DNA of 64,000 nt from an uncultured Saprospiraceae bacterium. GTDB lineage: Bacteria > Bacteroidota > Bacteroidia > Chitinophagales > Saprospiraceae. This document shows, piece after piece, positions 1 to 9,852 of this stretch. Both the position numbers and the translations under genes were made by a program. A model generated the notes under the pieces. That model saw only the letters and a list, made by a program, of their open reading frames with translations, did not search any database and was not told the origin of the DNA. Every line of letters starts with the position of its first letter. The first letter of the stretch is position 1. Where the stretch lies: positions 124,001-188,000 of the forward strand of contig CALLWB010000001.1 in NCBI GenBank assembly GCA_938016265.1. The letters are read 5' to 3'.

Positions 1-1
1 G

Positions 2-739
2 GAAGACAGAATTGAGCAAAACCAACTACAGATTTCAAACATCAAACAGCAACTGCACGCTACCCAAAAGATAAGTATTGACTTGGAGTCTCCCAGCATT
101 CCTAAAGCCAAAAGAGTGCTTATAGCAGAAAATATCAACTTCCAGTTTGAAAGCCAACCACTTCTTTGGCCTACAGGGATCAATCTGGAAATAAAAGGCG
201 CCCAACGATGGAGCATCAAAGGCCCCAACGGCTCCGGCAAAACCACTTTTTTCCAACTACTCCTAGGAGATTTGAAACCTGCAAAAGGCAAAATCACGCT
301 TGGAACTAAGAACATTGGACTCCTAGATCAACAACTTTCTTTTCTTGACAATTCACTCAGTATTCTGGATAATATCAAGCGATTTAATGTGCATCACTTA
401 CTTGAGGGGGAATTGCGGATTCGGCTAGCTCGATTTTTATTTCCTGGAGATGCAGTCTTCAAGATGGTTGGTGTGCTGAGTGGTGGAGAACGGATGCGAG
501 TGGCACTGGCCTGTCTGCTAGCTACCAATAATGCTCCAGACCTTTTGTTGCTCGACGAGCCCACCAACAATCTGGACTTAAATAGCGTCAATGAGTTGGT
601 GGCAGCATTACAGCATTTTAATGGCGCGTTATTGGTGATTTCGCATGATAAAGATTTCCTCCACGACATTAACATATCAAGAAGTATTCATCTGGATAGA
701 AATCCTGCCCATACAAAGAACAGTAAATCAGCAAAATAA
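2..739 (+). CDS. ABC-F family ATP-binding protein, C-terminal part (5' truncated by window edge)
   Basis: The frame is open from base 2, so the gene begins before the window; the TTG at 83 is an internal codon. The first ~27 codons are polar and Gln/Asn-rich, as in the interdomain linker of ABC-F proteins. A full second nucleotide-binding domain follows: Walker A GPNGSGKTT, signature LSGGERMRVALA, Walker B LLLLDEPTNNLD and the H-loop SHD. There are no membrane segments. ABC-F proteins are soluble duplicated ATPases that act on the ribosome (translation factors or ribosome protection). The subfamily cannot be told from this half. Confidence 0.88.
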   Translation, partial: EDRIEQNQLQISNIKQQLHATQKISIDLESPSIPKAKRVLIAENINFQFESQPLLWPTGINLEIKGAQRWSIKGPNGSGKTTFFQLLLGDLKPAKGKITLGTKNIGLLDQQLSFLDNSLSILDNIKRFNVHHLLEGELRIRLARFLFPGDAVFKMVGVLSGGERMRVALACLLATNNAPDLLLLDEPTNNLDLNSVNELVAALQHFNGALLVISHDKDFLHDINISRSIHLDRNPAHTKNSKSAK

Positions 740-801
740 GTAGCATCAACTTATCCCTTCAAAAGCAACCACGCTAATCATCTTTTCACTAATTTTGACG
801 C

Positions 802-2061
802 ATGATTTTTCGAATTGGGATACTTGGTGTCATTCTCTGTTGTTTCACACAGATACTAGCAGGTCAAAACTTGTTGGAAGTCGTCCGTTTTGAAGGCAAC
901 AAAAAGACAAAGACAGCATTTTTAAACCGATTTATCCAATCTCAACAGGGAGAAATAAGCGATTCGTTAATCATCGATACAGATATTCAAGCACTCAAAA
1001 ACCTCAGTTTATTTTATAATGTACGCGCCGTCCGTTCTGCGTCTGCAACTGGAGATACGCTTACTTTTGTGGTGAATGAGGTTTTTACCCTATTGCCAAA
1101 CATCAACTTTGGAGGGATTCGAGAAAATTTTTGGTTTCAATTAGGAGCCGCAGAAAACAATTTATTAGGAAGAGGAATTTCATTGAATGCGAGCTATCGG
1201 TATTATGACCGGCACTCCTTTTTTTCATTTCTTCAAGTCCCTTTTATCAAGGGATCGAAGTGGGGAGCCTCTTTAGGATTTCAGCACTTGGCCACGGAAG
1301 AACCAATCGATTTTCCTGATATTGGTGTAAATACTACCTACAATTACGACAACACCAACCTCGAACTACTAGGACGTTATACCTTTTCTATGGGCAATTT
1401 TGTTGAGCTCGGCGGGGCTTACCTCAATGAGCATTACAAAGCCAAATTTCCCGATCAGTTAACTCCAGACAAACCCACTGACTTTAGTATCGGAAAGTGG
1501 CTGGGGAAATCGGCACACACACTGGATCGAATTAACTATCATTATTATTTGTTGGATGGTGTTTTTAATAGAATTTCTTTTGAAACCGTTTACACTCCAG
1601 CCTACAAAGACTTATTCTGGAAATTTCAGAACAGCACCAATTATTATAAAAGAGTAGGCAAAAAAGGGAATTTTGCGTCTCGGCTTCGTCTGGGGATTGC
1701 CAATAATAGGTTTACTGAATTTCCGCCCTTTGTATTAGACAGTTACCTCAATATTCGAGGTTCTGGCAATCGGGTGAACCGTGGTTCTGGGGAGATGGTG
1801 CTCAATTTGGAATATCGCCAAACGGCCTATGAGAAAAAATTTGGAGCCATTCAAGTGGTCGGTTTTGTGGATATTGGAGGTTGGCGTTTGTCTGGCAGGG
1901 GGTTTTCTACATTTTGGGACACACGAGTGGCTTATTCTGGTGCAGGAGTGCGATTGTACATTCGGAAGTTTTACAATTTTATCCTTCGGTTTGATTATGC
2001 CTTCAACATTGTTGATGTAAAGCAAAATGGACTGGTGATTGGCGTTGGGCAGTATTTTTAG
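802..2061 (+). CDS. Omp85/BamA-like outer-membrane protein with one POTRA domain
   Basis: 419 aa. A signal peptide (residues 1 to about 21, ending ILAGQ) is followed by one POTRA-like module with the motif VVRFEGNKKTKTAFL (about 26-92). The rest is an aromatic-rich beta-barrel containing a surface-antigen D15 type segment (YLNIRGSGNRVNRGSG, then EMVLNLEYRQ) and ending in Phe, as outer-membrane beta-barrels usually do. Family members insert or export proteins across the outer membrane. It has fewer POTRA domains than BamA (five), so it is probably an accessory TamA/TpsB-like or Bacteroidota-specific member. The start ATG is followed directly by the signal sequence. It lies 62 bp after the ABC-F gene and may be cotranscribed with it. 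Confidence 0.8.
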   Translation: MIFRIGILGVILCCFTQILAGQNLLEVVRFEGNKKTKTAFLNRFIQSQQGEISDSLIIDTDIQALKNLSLFYNVRAVRSASATGDTLTFVVNEVFTLLPNINFGGIRENFWFQLGAAENNLLGRGISLNASYRYYDRHSFFSFLQVPFIKGSKWGASLGFQHLATEEPIDFPDIGVNTTYNYDNTNLELLGRYTFSMGNFVELGGAYLNEHYKAKFPDQLTPDKPTDFSIGKWLGKSAHTLDRINYHYYLLDGVFNRISFETVYTPAYKDLFWKFQNSTNYYKRVGKKGNFASRLRLGIANNRFTEFPPFVLDSYLNIRGSGNRVNRGSGEMVLNLEYRQTAYEKKFGAIQVVGFVDIGGWRLSGRGFSTFWDTRVAYSGAGVRLYIRKFYNFILRFDYAFNIVDVKQNGLVIGVGQYF

Positions 2062-2106
2062 TGGGTAATGGAAAAGGCTTGCCTTCAATATTTTAAGCAA
2101 CTCTGC

Positions 2107-2814
2107 TTAACACCGGGCAGATTTTCGTTTTTTCCCGATTCGATCCTTGTCAATTATCTTCTGGAGGTAATCTTTGGCTAACGGCACTTTGCAAGCTGTT
2201 CCACCCATTTCTACTGACACTTTTCCAATTTTTGCGGCGACTTGTTGAGACTTTTCTGTTAGTGCTTTGATATATGATCCGGTGGCGATCACAAATCCAT
2301 TCATGACGTAACGTACTCGGTTTTGGGCATTATGAATTTCCTTTTCTACCTGATCAAGCAGTTGGCTGTACTTTGCTATGTCCAGCTTGTCGTCTTCATT
2401 TACTCCAGCATAAGAAGCGAGCGTTGCCCAACCGGCTGTTGCGATTCGTTCTTCTTTGGAAGTGATCCACTCAAGGGCCAATTCAAATCCGTACTCCGTT
2501 TCTGCGGCCACCCAAGGAACGGCATATTCACTAAGGTAATACCAATACGCGCCATCAGCCCACTCTTGCAATTGTTCTTTAGTGATTTTTTTTTCGTCGG
2601 CCATTAATCCTGCCAGGTACATTGCGTCCGTGTTTCCTGTTTTGTATAGGGCGAGGGAGAGTTCGTGGTTTTTCTTTGTTTTCTTTAATATTTTTTTGAG
2701 ATCCGCGACTTTCACACCAAAAAATGGTTCTTTTGCTCCATGTTTGAGGAGGCTTTTCTTGGTGCTCTCATTTCCAAATTCTTCCAATTGTTTTAGGACG
2801 TCTGCTGCTGTCAT
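2107..2814 (-). CDS. DNA alkylation repair protein, AlkD-like HEAT-repeat family
   Basis: 235 aa, all-helical. It carries the AlkD-type pattern: an N-terminal segment with GVKVADLKKILKK, then repeated HEAT-like helices including EWADGAYWYYLSEYAVPW and EERIATAGWATLASYA. AlkD-family glycosylases remove bulky or cationic alkylated purines, contacting DNA through the concave HEAT surface. The C-terminus is strongly basic (KDRIGKKRKSARC). The length fits the family (about 220-240 aa). It converges with the Omp85-like gene and no operon partner is evident. The family call is good; the exact substrate is not known. Confidence 0.75.
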   Translation of the reverse strand: MTAADVLKQLEEFGNESTKKSLLKHGAKEPFFGVKVADLKKILKKTKKNHELSLALYKTGNTDAMYLAGLMADEKKITKEQLQEWADGAYWYYLSEYAVPWVAAETEYGFELALEWITSKEERIATAGWATLASYAGVNEDDKLDIAKYSQLLDQVEKEIHNAQNRVRYVMNGFVIATGSYIKALTEKSQQVAAKIGKVSVEMGGTACKVPLAKDYLQKIIDKDRIGKKRKSARC

Positions 2815-2967
2815 TCGGTGCTCGATTTATAAAATTAAGTGGATTATTCACAAATATATAGAATAATTCGAAACCCGAAAACAATGTGCGTGGAAGAATA
2901 ACATTTTCAACAATGCGAATTATTTTTTATTGTTTGGTGTTAATAATGGTAATAGACATTACTTTTA

Positions 2968-3369
2968 TTGTATAAAAACGGATCATTGAAAGAGACTAAA
3001 GTACTAGATAGCCATTTAATAGAGTTGATAACTACTTCAAATAAGGAGGTGCTCCTTAAGGAAACAGACTCTAGTTTGTATCAGCCGTTGTTTATTTCTT
3101 ATAGCAAACGCCATATTGAATATTATACTCAAGCATACAAGAAAGAAGGCTTCCACCTAGAAGTATGGAAAATTCCTAGATCCAGAGACAATTATGAAGC
3201 TCGGGTTTTGAAAGAAGAGTACGCCGATGCAAAGAAGATTTTCCCGCTACTAAAGGCAAGGAGTCCTAACCTTTATAAGATGAGCTGGACCAGTTTAATT
3301 ATCTATTTGGTGTTACTAACGCTAATGAGCTATGCACTGTATTATGTGGTGTTTCTTATTGCTAAATAG
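2968..3369 (+). CDS. Hypothetical protein with a C-terminal membrane anchor
   Basis: About 133 aa read from a TTG at 2968. A stop lies in frame at 2953-2955 and no ATG or GTG occurs between, so the start is uncertain (another TTG is at 2986). The soluble part is mixed alpha/beta with conserved-looking segments (LFISYSKRHIEYYTQAY, EYADAKKIFPLLKARSPNLYK). A single hydrophobic helix (about 110-131, SLIIYLVLLTLMSYALYYVV) follows near the C-terminus, suggesting a tail-anchored inner-membrane protein facing the cytoplasm. I do not recognise the family. It sits alone between the AlkD-like gene and the helicase, converging with the helicase. Confidence 0.5.
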   Translation: MYKNGSLKETKVLDSHLIELITTSNKEVLLKETDSSLYQPLFISYSKRHIEYYTQAYKKEGFHLEVWKIPRSRDNYEARVLKEEYADAKKIFPLLKARSPNLYKMSWTSLIIYLVLLTLMSYALYYVVFLIAK

Positions 3370-3374
3370 CAGAC

Positions 3375-4724
3375 TTATTTTTTCTTATTATTTTGTTTTT
3401 TGTCACCTCTGGTTTTTCGCTTTTTGTATTTTTTTGCCAGGTCTCGGTGATAAGATCCTCCTAGGTTGACTTTGCTGTTTTTGGCACTTTTCTCGTGGAA
3501 AGCACCTCCTCCAATTATTTTTTTATCATTCCTATTGTGGTTTTTGTGTTTGCCTTCTCCTTCTCGTTCCTCAGGTGTGAGTTGCGAGTTGTAAGGGACA
3601 CCTTCTGGAAACTCCAACTGTGGGATCTTATAGTCCATCAACTCCTCAATCGCCGTTTTGTAGCGTTCCTCCTTTTCTGTGAAAAAGAGGATGGTTTTTC
3701 CTTCTTGTTCTGCACGACCTGTTCGCCCTATTCGATGCATATAGTTTTCAGGAAAGACAGGGACATTCATATTAATAACATGTGTGATTTTGTCAAGGTC
3801 CAGTCCTCTCGCCATCACATCCGTTGTTACCAAAATTCTGTTTTCGCCACTATCAAACTCTTCGATAGAGCGTATTCGATAGTTCTGCGACTTGTTGGAA
3901 TGAATCACGCCCATTTCATTCCCGTATTGTTCTTCCAGCGCATTAAACAACCGATCAGCATACTTTTTACTGCTATTAAAGACGAGCACCTTGCTGAATG
4001 TCTCTTTGTCCTCCAAAAGATGAGCCAGCAAATTTACTTTAGTATAGAAATTGTGCACTGGGTAACATTGCTGGGCGATATTGTCCAATGGCGTCCCACT
4101 TACCGCTATCGATATTTTGTGGGGCGCAATAAAGTATTCATCGATTATAGAGTCAATCTCCTCCGTCATTGTCGCAGAAAACATGATATTTTGCCTTTTC
4201 TCCGGCAACAATTCAAAGATATTAGTCAGCTGAAACCGAAAACCGAGATCCAACATCACATCCACCTCATCAATAACAAGCTGTTTGGCCATTTTTAGTT
4301 TGAGGACATTGCTCAACGCCAAATCATACAATCTCCCGGGGGTAGCAATCAAAATATCAACGCCTTGAGAAACCGCAAGTTTGTGAGTTTTAATATTCGT
4401 TCCACCATACACACCAAGCACCCGGACATTCATATATTTTGAAAATGCCTTCACTTTTTCTTCCATCTGCAGGACCAACTCTCTAGTAGGGACAATAACC
4501 ACCACCCTTGGATGATTTTCTTTGGAGAATTTTAATCCCTGGAGGATGGGCAGCATAAAGGCAAGCGTTTTTCCCGTCCCCGTCTGCGATATCCCAACTA
4601 CGTTTTTCCCGGATTTGATAACGTAAAACGCTTGCTCCTGGATCGGTGTTGGTTTTTCAAAGCCAAGATCCTGGATCGCGTTATGAAGTGGGGTACTTAG
4701 TTCTATCTCTTTAAAGTTGCTCAT
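3375..4724 (-). CDS. DEAD-box ATP-dependent RNA helicase
   Basis: 449 aa. All helicase motifs are present in order: Q motif (FEKPTPIQEQA), I (SQTGTGKT), Ia (PTRELVLQ), Ib (ATPGR), II, III (FSATM), V (TTDVMARGLDLD) and VI (HRIGRTGRAEQ). Motif II reads DEVD instead of DEAD, still within the DExD consensus. The last ~60 residues are a lysine-rich tail (KKIIGGGAFHEKS..., ending NNKKK), typical of RhlE/CshA-like enzymes that remodel ribosomal or messenger RNA. The ATG at 4724 opens directly with MSNFKEIELS. The gene is monocistronic and converges with the preceding small gene. Confidence 0.92.
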   Translation of the reverse strand: MSNFKEIELSTPLHNAIQDLGFEKPTPIQEQAFYVIKSGKNVVGISQTGTGKTLAFMLPILQGLKFSKENHPRVVVIVPTRELVLQMEEKVKAFSKYMNVRVLGVYGGTNIKTHKLAVSQGVDILIATPGRLYDLALSNVLKLKMAKQLVIDEVDVMLDLGFRFQLTNIFELLPEKRQNIMFSATMTEEIDSIIDEYFIAPHKISIAVSGTPLDNIAQQCYPVHNFYTKVNLLAHLLEDKETFSKVLVFNSSKKYADRLFNALEEQYGNEMGVIHSNKSQNYRIRSIEEFDSGENRILVTTDVMARGLDLDKITHVINMNVPVFPENYMHRIGRTGRAEQEGKTILFFTEKEERYKTAIEELMDYKIPQLEFPEGVPYNSQLTPEEREGEGKHKNHNRNDKKIIGGGAFHEKSAKNSKVNLGGSYHRDLAKKYKKRKTRGDKKQNNKKK

Positions 4725-4935
4725 ATTCCTTCTTCAAAATTTGTAAGCACAAGATACCCTGTTTTATCCAAACGATAAAGTTCATCCAATTTCAATCTTG
4801 CCTTAAAGAGAACAAAGTAGCAACTTGATATCACTCACCTTCTTTTAAATTATTGTATATTCATAACATAAGTACTTGATATTTATCAGAATACGTGTTG
4901 CCTGGTATACTTTTAACGACTAAAAATTTCCTCCA

Positions 4936-7734
4936 ATGCCTAACTATTATAAACTTACAAGTAGCCTCTTTTTCTTATTGATTTGTTCTTCTATTTATGG
5001 AACCACTTTTTATGTTTCTAAGTCTGGAAACAATTCAAATGCAGGAACATCCGCCAATCCATGGCTAACAATTCAGCACGGTGTCAATCAAATCAACTAT
5101 GGGGACAGCCTCTTCATTTTATCTGGTAACTACCAAGAAGCGATTTGGCTCGGATTTAACGGAAACACTGCAAACCCTACTGATTATGTTTATCTCATTG
5201 GGAATGGGCAAGTAATTTTGGATGGCAACAACTCCTTAAATTCCGCGTTTTCGACCTACTATTCTTCCTATATTCATCTAGAGAATCTGTCATTTAGAAA
5301 CTACACCGACCACGGCGTCGCCTTCGATGGAAAAGTAAATTTAACCGATTATGGAACTCCAATACACCACATCCGAATCAAGAATCTAAACGGAAATGAT
5401 AATGGCAACTCCATCTGGAAATACGGTATTTTTATTAGGAATGCTGAAAATTTCATTATTGAGGGGTGCAACATTGTAGATAGTGAATGGAGTAATATTA
5501 GTATAGAAGAAAGCCAATACGGAGGCATTCTCAATTGTTATGTCTCCCATGAAGGAAACAAAGTTTACAAGGATGATGCAGATGGTATTGTCGTACAAAA
5601 CAGCCAGTACATCCGAGTGGCCAATTGTATTGCCAATTATTGTCATGAAGATGGGATAGATATTGGTGGGCACTCCACTGGCGATATTGCGCATATCAGT
5701 GTGTACAATTGTATCGCCATGAATTGTTACAGCAACGGGTTCCCCTTCAGTGTAACCAACGACAACAGTTTTGACGGATACGACATCACCTTTGCCAAAT
5801 GCCTCTCCATAAATAATGACGAATCTGGTTTTATTGCCTATCAGCAACCAGACGATGTGCGATTCATTCATAATACGAGTTCTAATAGCCTTCATGGTAT
5901 GCATCTTCGTCCAGAAAACCCTCAAAATATCCAAATGCGCAACAATATTTTTGCGGGCAACACGATCAATTTCACTCACAACAATATTCCAGCTTCCACC
6001 TTTTCTCTGGACAACACCAACTGGGGAACTAACCCTCCACCAACCAATTACCAGGGAACAAATCCACAAATTCTTGATCCGGTTTTTGTAAACCCAAGTG
6101 CTGATATTTATACGCTTTCCGCGAATAGCCCTTGCATTGATGCCGCGGGCGATCTTACCAATACCACAAGTGCGGGCTCTGGCACAACGATCCCTGTTGT
6201 TTATTCGAAGTACTTCTGTGATGGGTTTGGCATTGTATCAGGCGACAGTATTAATGTTGGAGGACAGAAAGCATTGATTACCAGCATTCCAAATTCTACA
6301 ACCATCGTAGTAGCAGATCCTATTTCTTGGTCCAACAATAGTCCTGTCAACTTCTTGTTTAATGGGAATGCGCCAGATCTTGGCTACAAAGAAACAGGGA
6401 CGACAACACCCAATTGCAATATCATTACGATTTATGCAGCTGGCGATACCAATTTGGAAGACATGGAGCTTTATCTTGGTGGAGAAAAGGTCGCCACCTG
6501 GTATGACATTGGGGGCAATTTCAATAATCAAACCTATCAGGCCTATTCTTATACACATTGTGCGCCTGTTTCTTTTGAATGCCTCACCGTCGCTTTGGTA
6601 GAAGGAGGAGTTATCAATGGATTGGACTACAATTTAAGCGTAGACAATGTCTCCATAAACAATACTACAAAAGAAACAGAAGCCCCCGATGTATTTGGAG
6701 CAGGTCTTTATATAAATGGCTGCACAAGCGGCTACTTTCAAACGGATAAATTGTATTGTGATAATGCTTTTTTTACTTATGGAATGCTGGATGCTGATCA
6801 AGATGGTATTTGTGATCCATCAGATAGCTGTCCGGGATTCGATGACAAACTAATTGGTGCCTCCTGCGATGACAATGATCCAACCACCATCAACGATAGA
6901 TACACATCCAACTGCTTGTGTGAAGGGACAACCAATTGTACTATCGGTCAATCTTGCGACGACAATGATCCCTGCACCATCAATGATCAAATCACCGACA
7001 ACATTTGCTCCTGTGCTGGCACCTACCAAAATGCAGGACAAGGAAACCCAGCTTGTAATTTTCTGAACGCTGACATTCGGGTATGTTTGGAAGGGGTATA
7101 TGATTTGAATACAAATACCATGTCTACTTTCCTTTGGCAGGCGGACCTTTTGCCAAATGGCCAACCCTATGCTTTTTCTCCCTGGAATTATGCTGGAACA
7201 GAAGGACAAGGATGGGGAAAGAGTAATTATCCATCCACCACTGTTGATTGGGTATTGGTCTCCTTTAGAACAGGAATAAGCAAAGGTAGTGAGGTGCACC
7301 AAACTGCGGCGTTGCTCCTGGAGGATGGCCATCTTTACTTTCCAAATCAGCGAATCCTTGACAGCAATTTAGGCAGTGCCTTCTATATCTTTATACAACA
7401 TCGTAACCATATGGGAATTCTTTCTTCTCAAGCAATTTCTCCGGTTAATGGAACAATCACTATTGATTTTTGTGTTATGAATAGTATGACCACCAATGGT
7501 CTTGGACAAAAGGAACTGAGTCCTGGCCAATGGGTAATGTATGCGGGCGATGGAGACCAAACTTCAGATATTGGTTTTGATGTGAATGGACAGGATTATG
7601 CTTCTTGGTCTATTCAAAATGGTTTGTTTGATCTTTATTCTTCTTTTGACTTCAATCTTGATTCGGATATCAACGCACAGGACAGGATATTGTGGTCGAA
7701 AAATAACGGAGTTTATAGTCAAATAGAACGATAA
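4936..7734 (+). CDS. Large secreted right-handed beta-helix protein with calcium-binding repeats
   Basis: 932 aa. Signal peptide 1 to about 23 (LLICSSIYGT). Residues ~24-330 are a parallel beta-helix of the surface-polysaccharide-lyase type, opening TFYVSKSGNNSNAGTSANPW and carrying repeated short strands with N/G turns. After ~600 come thrombospondin-3-like Asp-rich loops (DADQDGICDPSDSCPG, CDDNDPCTINDQ). The final ~230 residues form a domain I know only as a frequent C-terminus of Bacteroidota adhesin-like proteins. The protein ends in a dockerin-like pair, FDVNGQDYASW and FNLDSDINAQDRILW. No YPNP-type T9SS sorting domain is visible. Probably an extracellular or surface glycan-binding or glycan-cleaving protein; enzymatic activity cannot be judged. 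Confidence 0.72.
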   Translation: MPNYYKLTSSLFFLLICSSIYGTTFYVSKSGNNSNAGTSANPWLTIQHGVNQINYGDSLFILSGNYQEAIWLGFNGNTANPTDYVYLIGNGQVILDGNNSLNSAFSTYYSSYIHLENLSFRNYTDHGVAFDGKVNLTDYGTPIHHIRIKNLNGNDNGNSIWKYGIFIRNAENFIIEGCNIVDSEWSNISIEESQYGGILNCYVSHEGNKVYKDDADGIVVQNSQYIRVANCIANYCHEDGIDIGGHSTGDIAHISVYNCIAMNCYSNGFPFSVTNDNSFDGYDITFAKCLSINNDESGFIAYQQPDDVRFIHNTSSNSLHGMHLRPENPQNIQMRNNIFAGNTINFTHNNIPASTFSLDNTNWGTNPPPTNYQGTNPQILDPVFVNPSADIYTLSANSPCIDAAGDLTNTTSAGSGTTIPVVYSKYFCDGFGIVSGDSINVGGQKALITSIPNSTTIVVADPISWSNNSPVNFLFNGNAPDLGYKETGTTTPNCNIITIYAAGDTNLEDMELYLGGEKVATWYDIGGNFNNQTYQAYSYTHCAPVSFECLTVALVEGGVINGLDYNLSVDNVSINNTTKETEAPDVFGAGLYINGCTSGYFQTDKLYCDNAFFTYGMLDADQDGICDPSDSCPGFDDKLIGASCDDNDPTTINDRYTSNCLCEGTTNCTIGQSCDDNDPCTINDQITDNICSCAGTYQNAGQGNPACNFLNADIRVCLEGVYDLNTNTMSTFLWQADLLPNGQPYAFSPWNYAGTEGQGWGKSNYPSTTVDWVLVSFRTGISKGSEVHQTAALLLEDGHLYFPNQRILDSNLGSAFYIFIQHRNHMGILSSQAISPVNGTITIDFCVMNSMTTNGLGQKELSPGQWVMYAGDGDQTSDIGFDVNGQDYASWSIQNGLFDLYSSFDFNLDSDINAQDRILWSKNNGVYSQIER

Positions 7735-7792
7735 ATCCTTTCATCATTGCGACATTGCGTTTAAATGAAGGCTAAAATTTCCCAATATTGTG

Positions 7793-7800
7793 TATTTTTG
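7793..7800 (+). promoter_or_regulatory. Candidate -7 box (TAnnTTTG) for fumC
   Basis: The sequence TATTTTTG matches the Bacteroidota -7 consensus TAnnTTTG and lies 36 bp before the fumC start codon. I see no convincing -33 TTTG at the usual distance. Confidence 0.35.
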
Positions 7801-7835
7801 CCAGCAATTAGAAAACCGTTCAACAACAACCAACT

Positions 7836-9227
7836 ATGGAATATCGCAAGGAAAAAGACAGTATTGGATACATAGACGTACCAGCAGATAAGTATTGGGG
7901 AGCACAAACCCAACGTTCCATCCAAAATTTTAAAATTGGAGGACAGCAAATGCCACTGGAAATAACTCGGGCGTTCGCTATCTTAAAAAAAGCGGCTGCG
8001 TTTACCAATCGGGAATGCGGGGTGCTGAGTGAAGAAAAAGCACAACTTATTGCTTCTGTCTGTGATGAAATACTAGAAGGAAAACTGGATGATCAATTTC
8101 CGTTGGTAGTTTGGCAAACGGGCTCTGGTACACAGAGTAATATGAACTTCAATGAGGTGACTAGCAATCGGTGTCATGTATTACATGGTGGCGAACTGAC
8201 AGACGACAAAAAGTTTATCCATCCCAATGATGATGTTAATAAATCACAATCTTCTAATGACACTTTTCCTACAGCAATGCATATCGCGGCCTACAAAATG
8301 TTGGTAGAAACAACGATCCCTGGAATAGAAGCTTTGCGAAACACTTTGGCTGCCAAGTCAAAAGAATTTATGGGGGTGGTAAAGATCGGTAGAACGCACT
8401 TTATGGACGCTACACCGCTTACTGTTGGTCAGGAACTTTCTGGATATGTCTCTCAATTGGATCATGGGATTCGAGCGATCAAAAACACCCTGGATCATTT
8501 GTCTGAGCTTGCGCTTGGAGGAACAGCGGTTGGGACTGGGATCAATACACCTGCAGGTTATTCCGAATTAGTGGCTGACTTTATTGCTAAATTGACAGAC
8601 CTACCATTCAAAACAGGAGAAAACAAATTTGAAGGGTTGGCTGCACATGATGCTATTGTAGAGGCGCATGGGGCACTAAAAACAGTGGCTTGCTCCCTAA
8701 TGAAAATCGGTAATGATATTCGAATGCTGGCGTCAGGCCCGCGATCAGGAATTGGCGAACTGACGATTCCAGCAAATGAGCCTGGTTCTTCAATTATGCC
8801 AGGAAAGGTCAACCCGACTCAAGCAGAAGCACTGACAATGGCGATGGCGCAGGTTGTTGGAAATGACGTAGCCATCAACATTGGTGGTATGAATGGCCAT
8901 TTTGAATTGAATGTCTTCAAACCAATGATGATTTTTAATTTTTTGATGTCTGCTCGTTTGATTGGTGATGCTTGTCAAAGTTTTAATACCAATTGTGCCA
9001 TGGGTATAGAACCAAATCAGAAGCGAATTGATCAGAATTTATACAATTCATTAATGTTGGTGACTGCCCTGAATACAAAAATTGGTTACGACAGTGCCGC
9101 AAAAATTGCTAAGAAAGCCCACAAAGAAGACAAAACACTGAAAGAAGCAGCGGTTGAACTTGGGTTATTGACAGGGGAAGAGTTTGATAAGTGGGTCCGA
9201 CCGGAGGATATGATCGGTGGTTTGTAG
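7836..9227 (+). CDS. fumC: Class II fumarate hydratase
   Basis: 463 aa, the usual length for class II fumarases (about 460-467). Family marks: the N-terminal [14 protein letters not shown], the substrate-site segment [13 protein letters not shown], the [19 protein letters not shown] motif, and the fumarase/aspartase signature [11 protein letters not shown] around residue 316 with its active-site serine loop. It reversibly hydrates fumarate to L-malate in the TCA cycle and is an oxygen-tolerant, cofactor-free cytoplasmic tetramer. ATG start; a promoter-like -7 box lies upstream, so it is probably transcribed alone. Nothing unusual seen. Confidence 0.95.
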   Translation: MEYRKEKDSIGYIDVPADKYWGAQTQRSIQNFKIGGQQMPLEITRAFAILKKAAAFTNRECGVLSEEKAQLIASVCDEILEGKLDDQFPLVVWQTGSGTQSNMNFNEVTSNRCHVLHGGELTDDKKFIHPNDDVNKSQSSNDTFPTAMHIAAYKMLVETTIPGIEALRNTLAAKSKEFMGVVKIGRTHFMDATPLTVGQELSGYVSQLDHGIRAIKNTLDHLSELALGGTAVGTGINTPAGYSELVADFIAKLTDLPFKTGENKFEGLAAHDAIVEAHGALKTVACSLMKIGNDIRMLASGPRSGIGELTIPANEPGSSIMPGKVNPTQAEALTMAMAQVVGNDVAINIGGMNGHFELNVFKPMMIFNFLMSARLIGDACQSFNTNCAMGIEPNQKRIDQNLYNSLMLVTALNTKIGYDSAAKIAKKAHKEDKTLKEAAVELGLLTGEEFDKWVRPEDMIGGL

Positions 9228-9232
9228 TGGTA

Positions 9233-9724
9233 TCAGGACTTATCTTTACAAAGGTCTAGTGCCTTTTGCATTTTCTGATAGACTTCTTTTTTTATTGTTG
9301 GATCGATGAGCAGATTATAGTATTCTGCTTCTACCTCAGTCCCAATGCCTTCATCGTATCGGGTGACTTTGAAATGAGTGGCGTCTCCTTCCTTTGGATA
9401 GAGGGAAATACTATGAAAAAACCGTAACTCACTTCGCACTTTTTCAATGTTTCGAATGTCGAATTCGATAACTACGGTCAACTGATTGTCCCAGTAGTAT
9501 TCTTCTTTTATTTGGAACTCGTCATAGCTTACTATCCAGGTTTGTCGCTCGTTCAAGATGCCTGAATAGCTGTTGGACTGCAGGGTAAGCCACTCCATCA
9601 AATTCAGGTACTCTTTTGCAGGTGGATTTTCTGCTGTTTGTGTAGGATAAGTCTGTATTGCAGAAGCAGAGAAAACCATTCCTGTAAGGAAAACAAGAAA
9701 CAATAAATTTCGAAAAAGCAGCAT
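9233..9724 (-). CDS. Hypothetical secreted protein
   Basis: 163 aa from the ATG at 9724; an in-frame TTG three codons upstream is less likely. The N-terminus is a clear signal peptide (MLLFRNLLFLVFLTGMVFSASA). The mature part is a small, mostly beta domain (RQTWIVSYDEFQIKEEYYW, VEAEYYNLLIDPTIKKEV) with no recognised motif and no lipobox, so a periplasmic location is likely. It ends five bases from the convergent fumC gene and lies downstream of, but 120 bp from, the large T9SS cargo gene. The family is unknown to me. Confidence 0.6.
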   Translation of the reverse strand: MLLFRNLLFLVFLTGMVFSASAIQTYPTQTAENPPAKEYLNLMEWLTLQSNSYSGILNERQTWIVSYDEFQIKEEYYWDNQLTVVIEFDIRNIEKVRSELRFFHSISLYPKEGDATHFKVTRYDEGIGTEVEAEYYNLLIDPTIKKEVYQKMQKALDLCKDKS

Positions 9725-9852
9725 GTAGGTCAATATTTAAAAGTTGTGAAAGCTGCTTGGTATAATTCAAAAACAAGACCAAAAAAAATGCCCTGTATCA
9801 AAGTTTGATTCAGGACATTGTTAATAGGGACTTTTGCTAGTTGAAGTAGTTT

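Noticed and set aside
3495-4298. Open plus-strand frame of 267 codons opposite the DEAD-box gene
   Set aside because: It lies wholly inside the helicase gene on the opposite strand, and its composition is not protein-like.
5386-6069. Minus-strand frame of 227 codons inside the beta-helix gene
   Set aside because: Shadow of the beta-helix gene; repeat sequence gives long open antisense frames.
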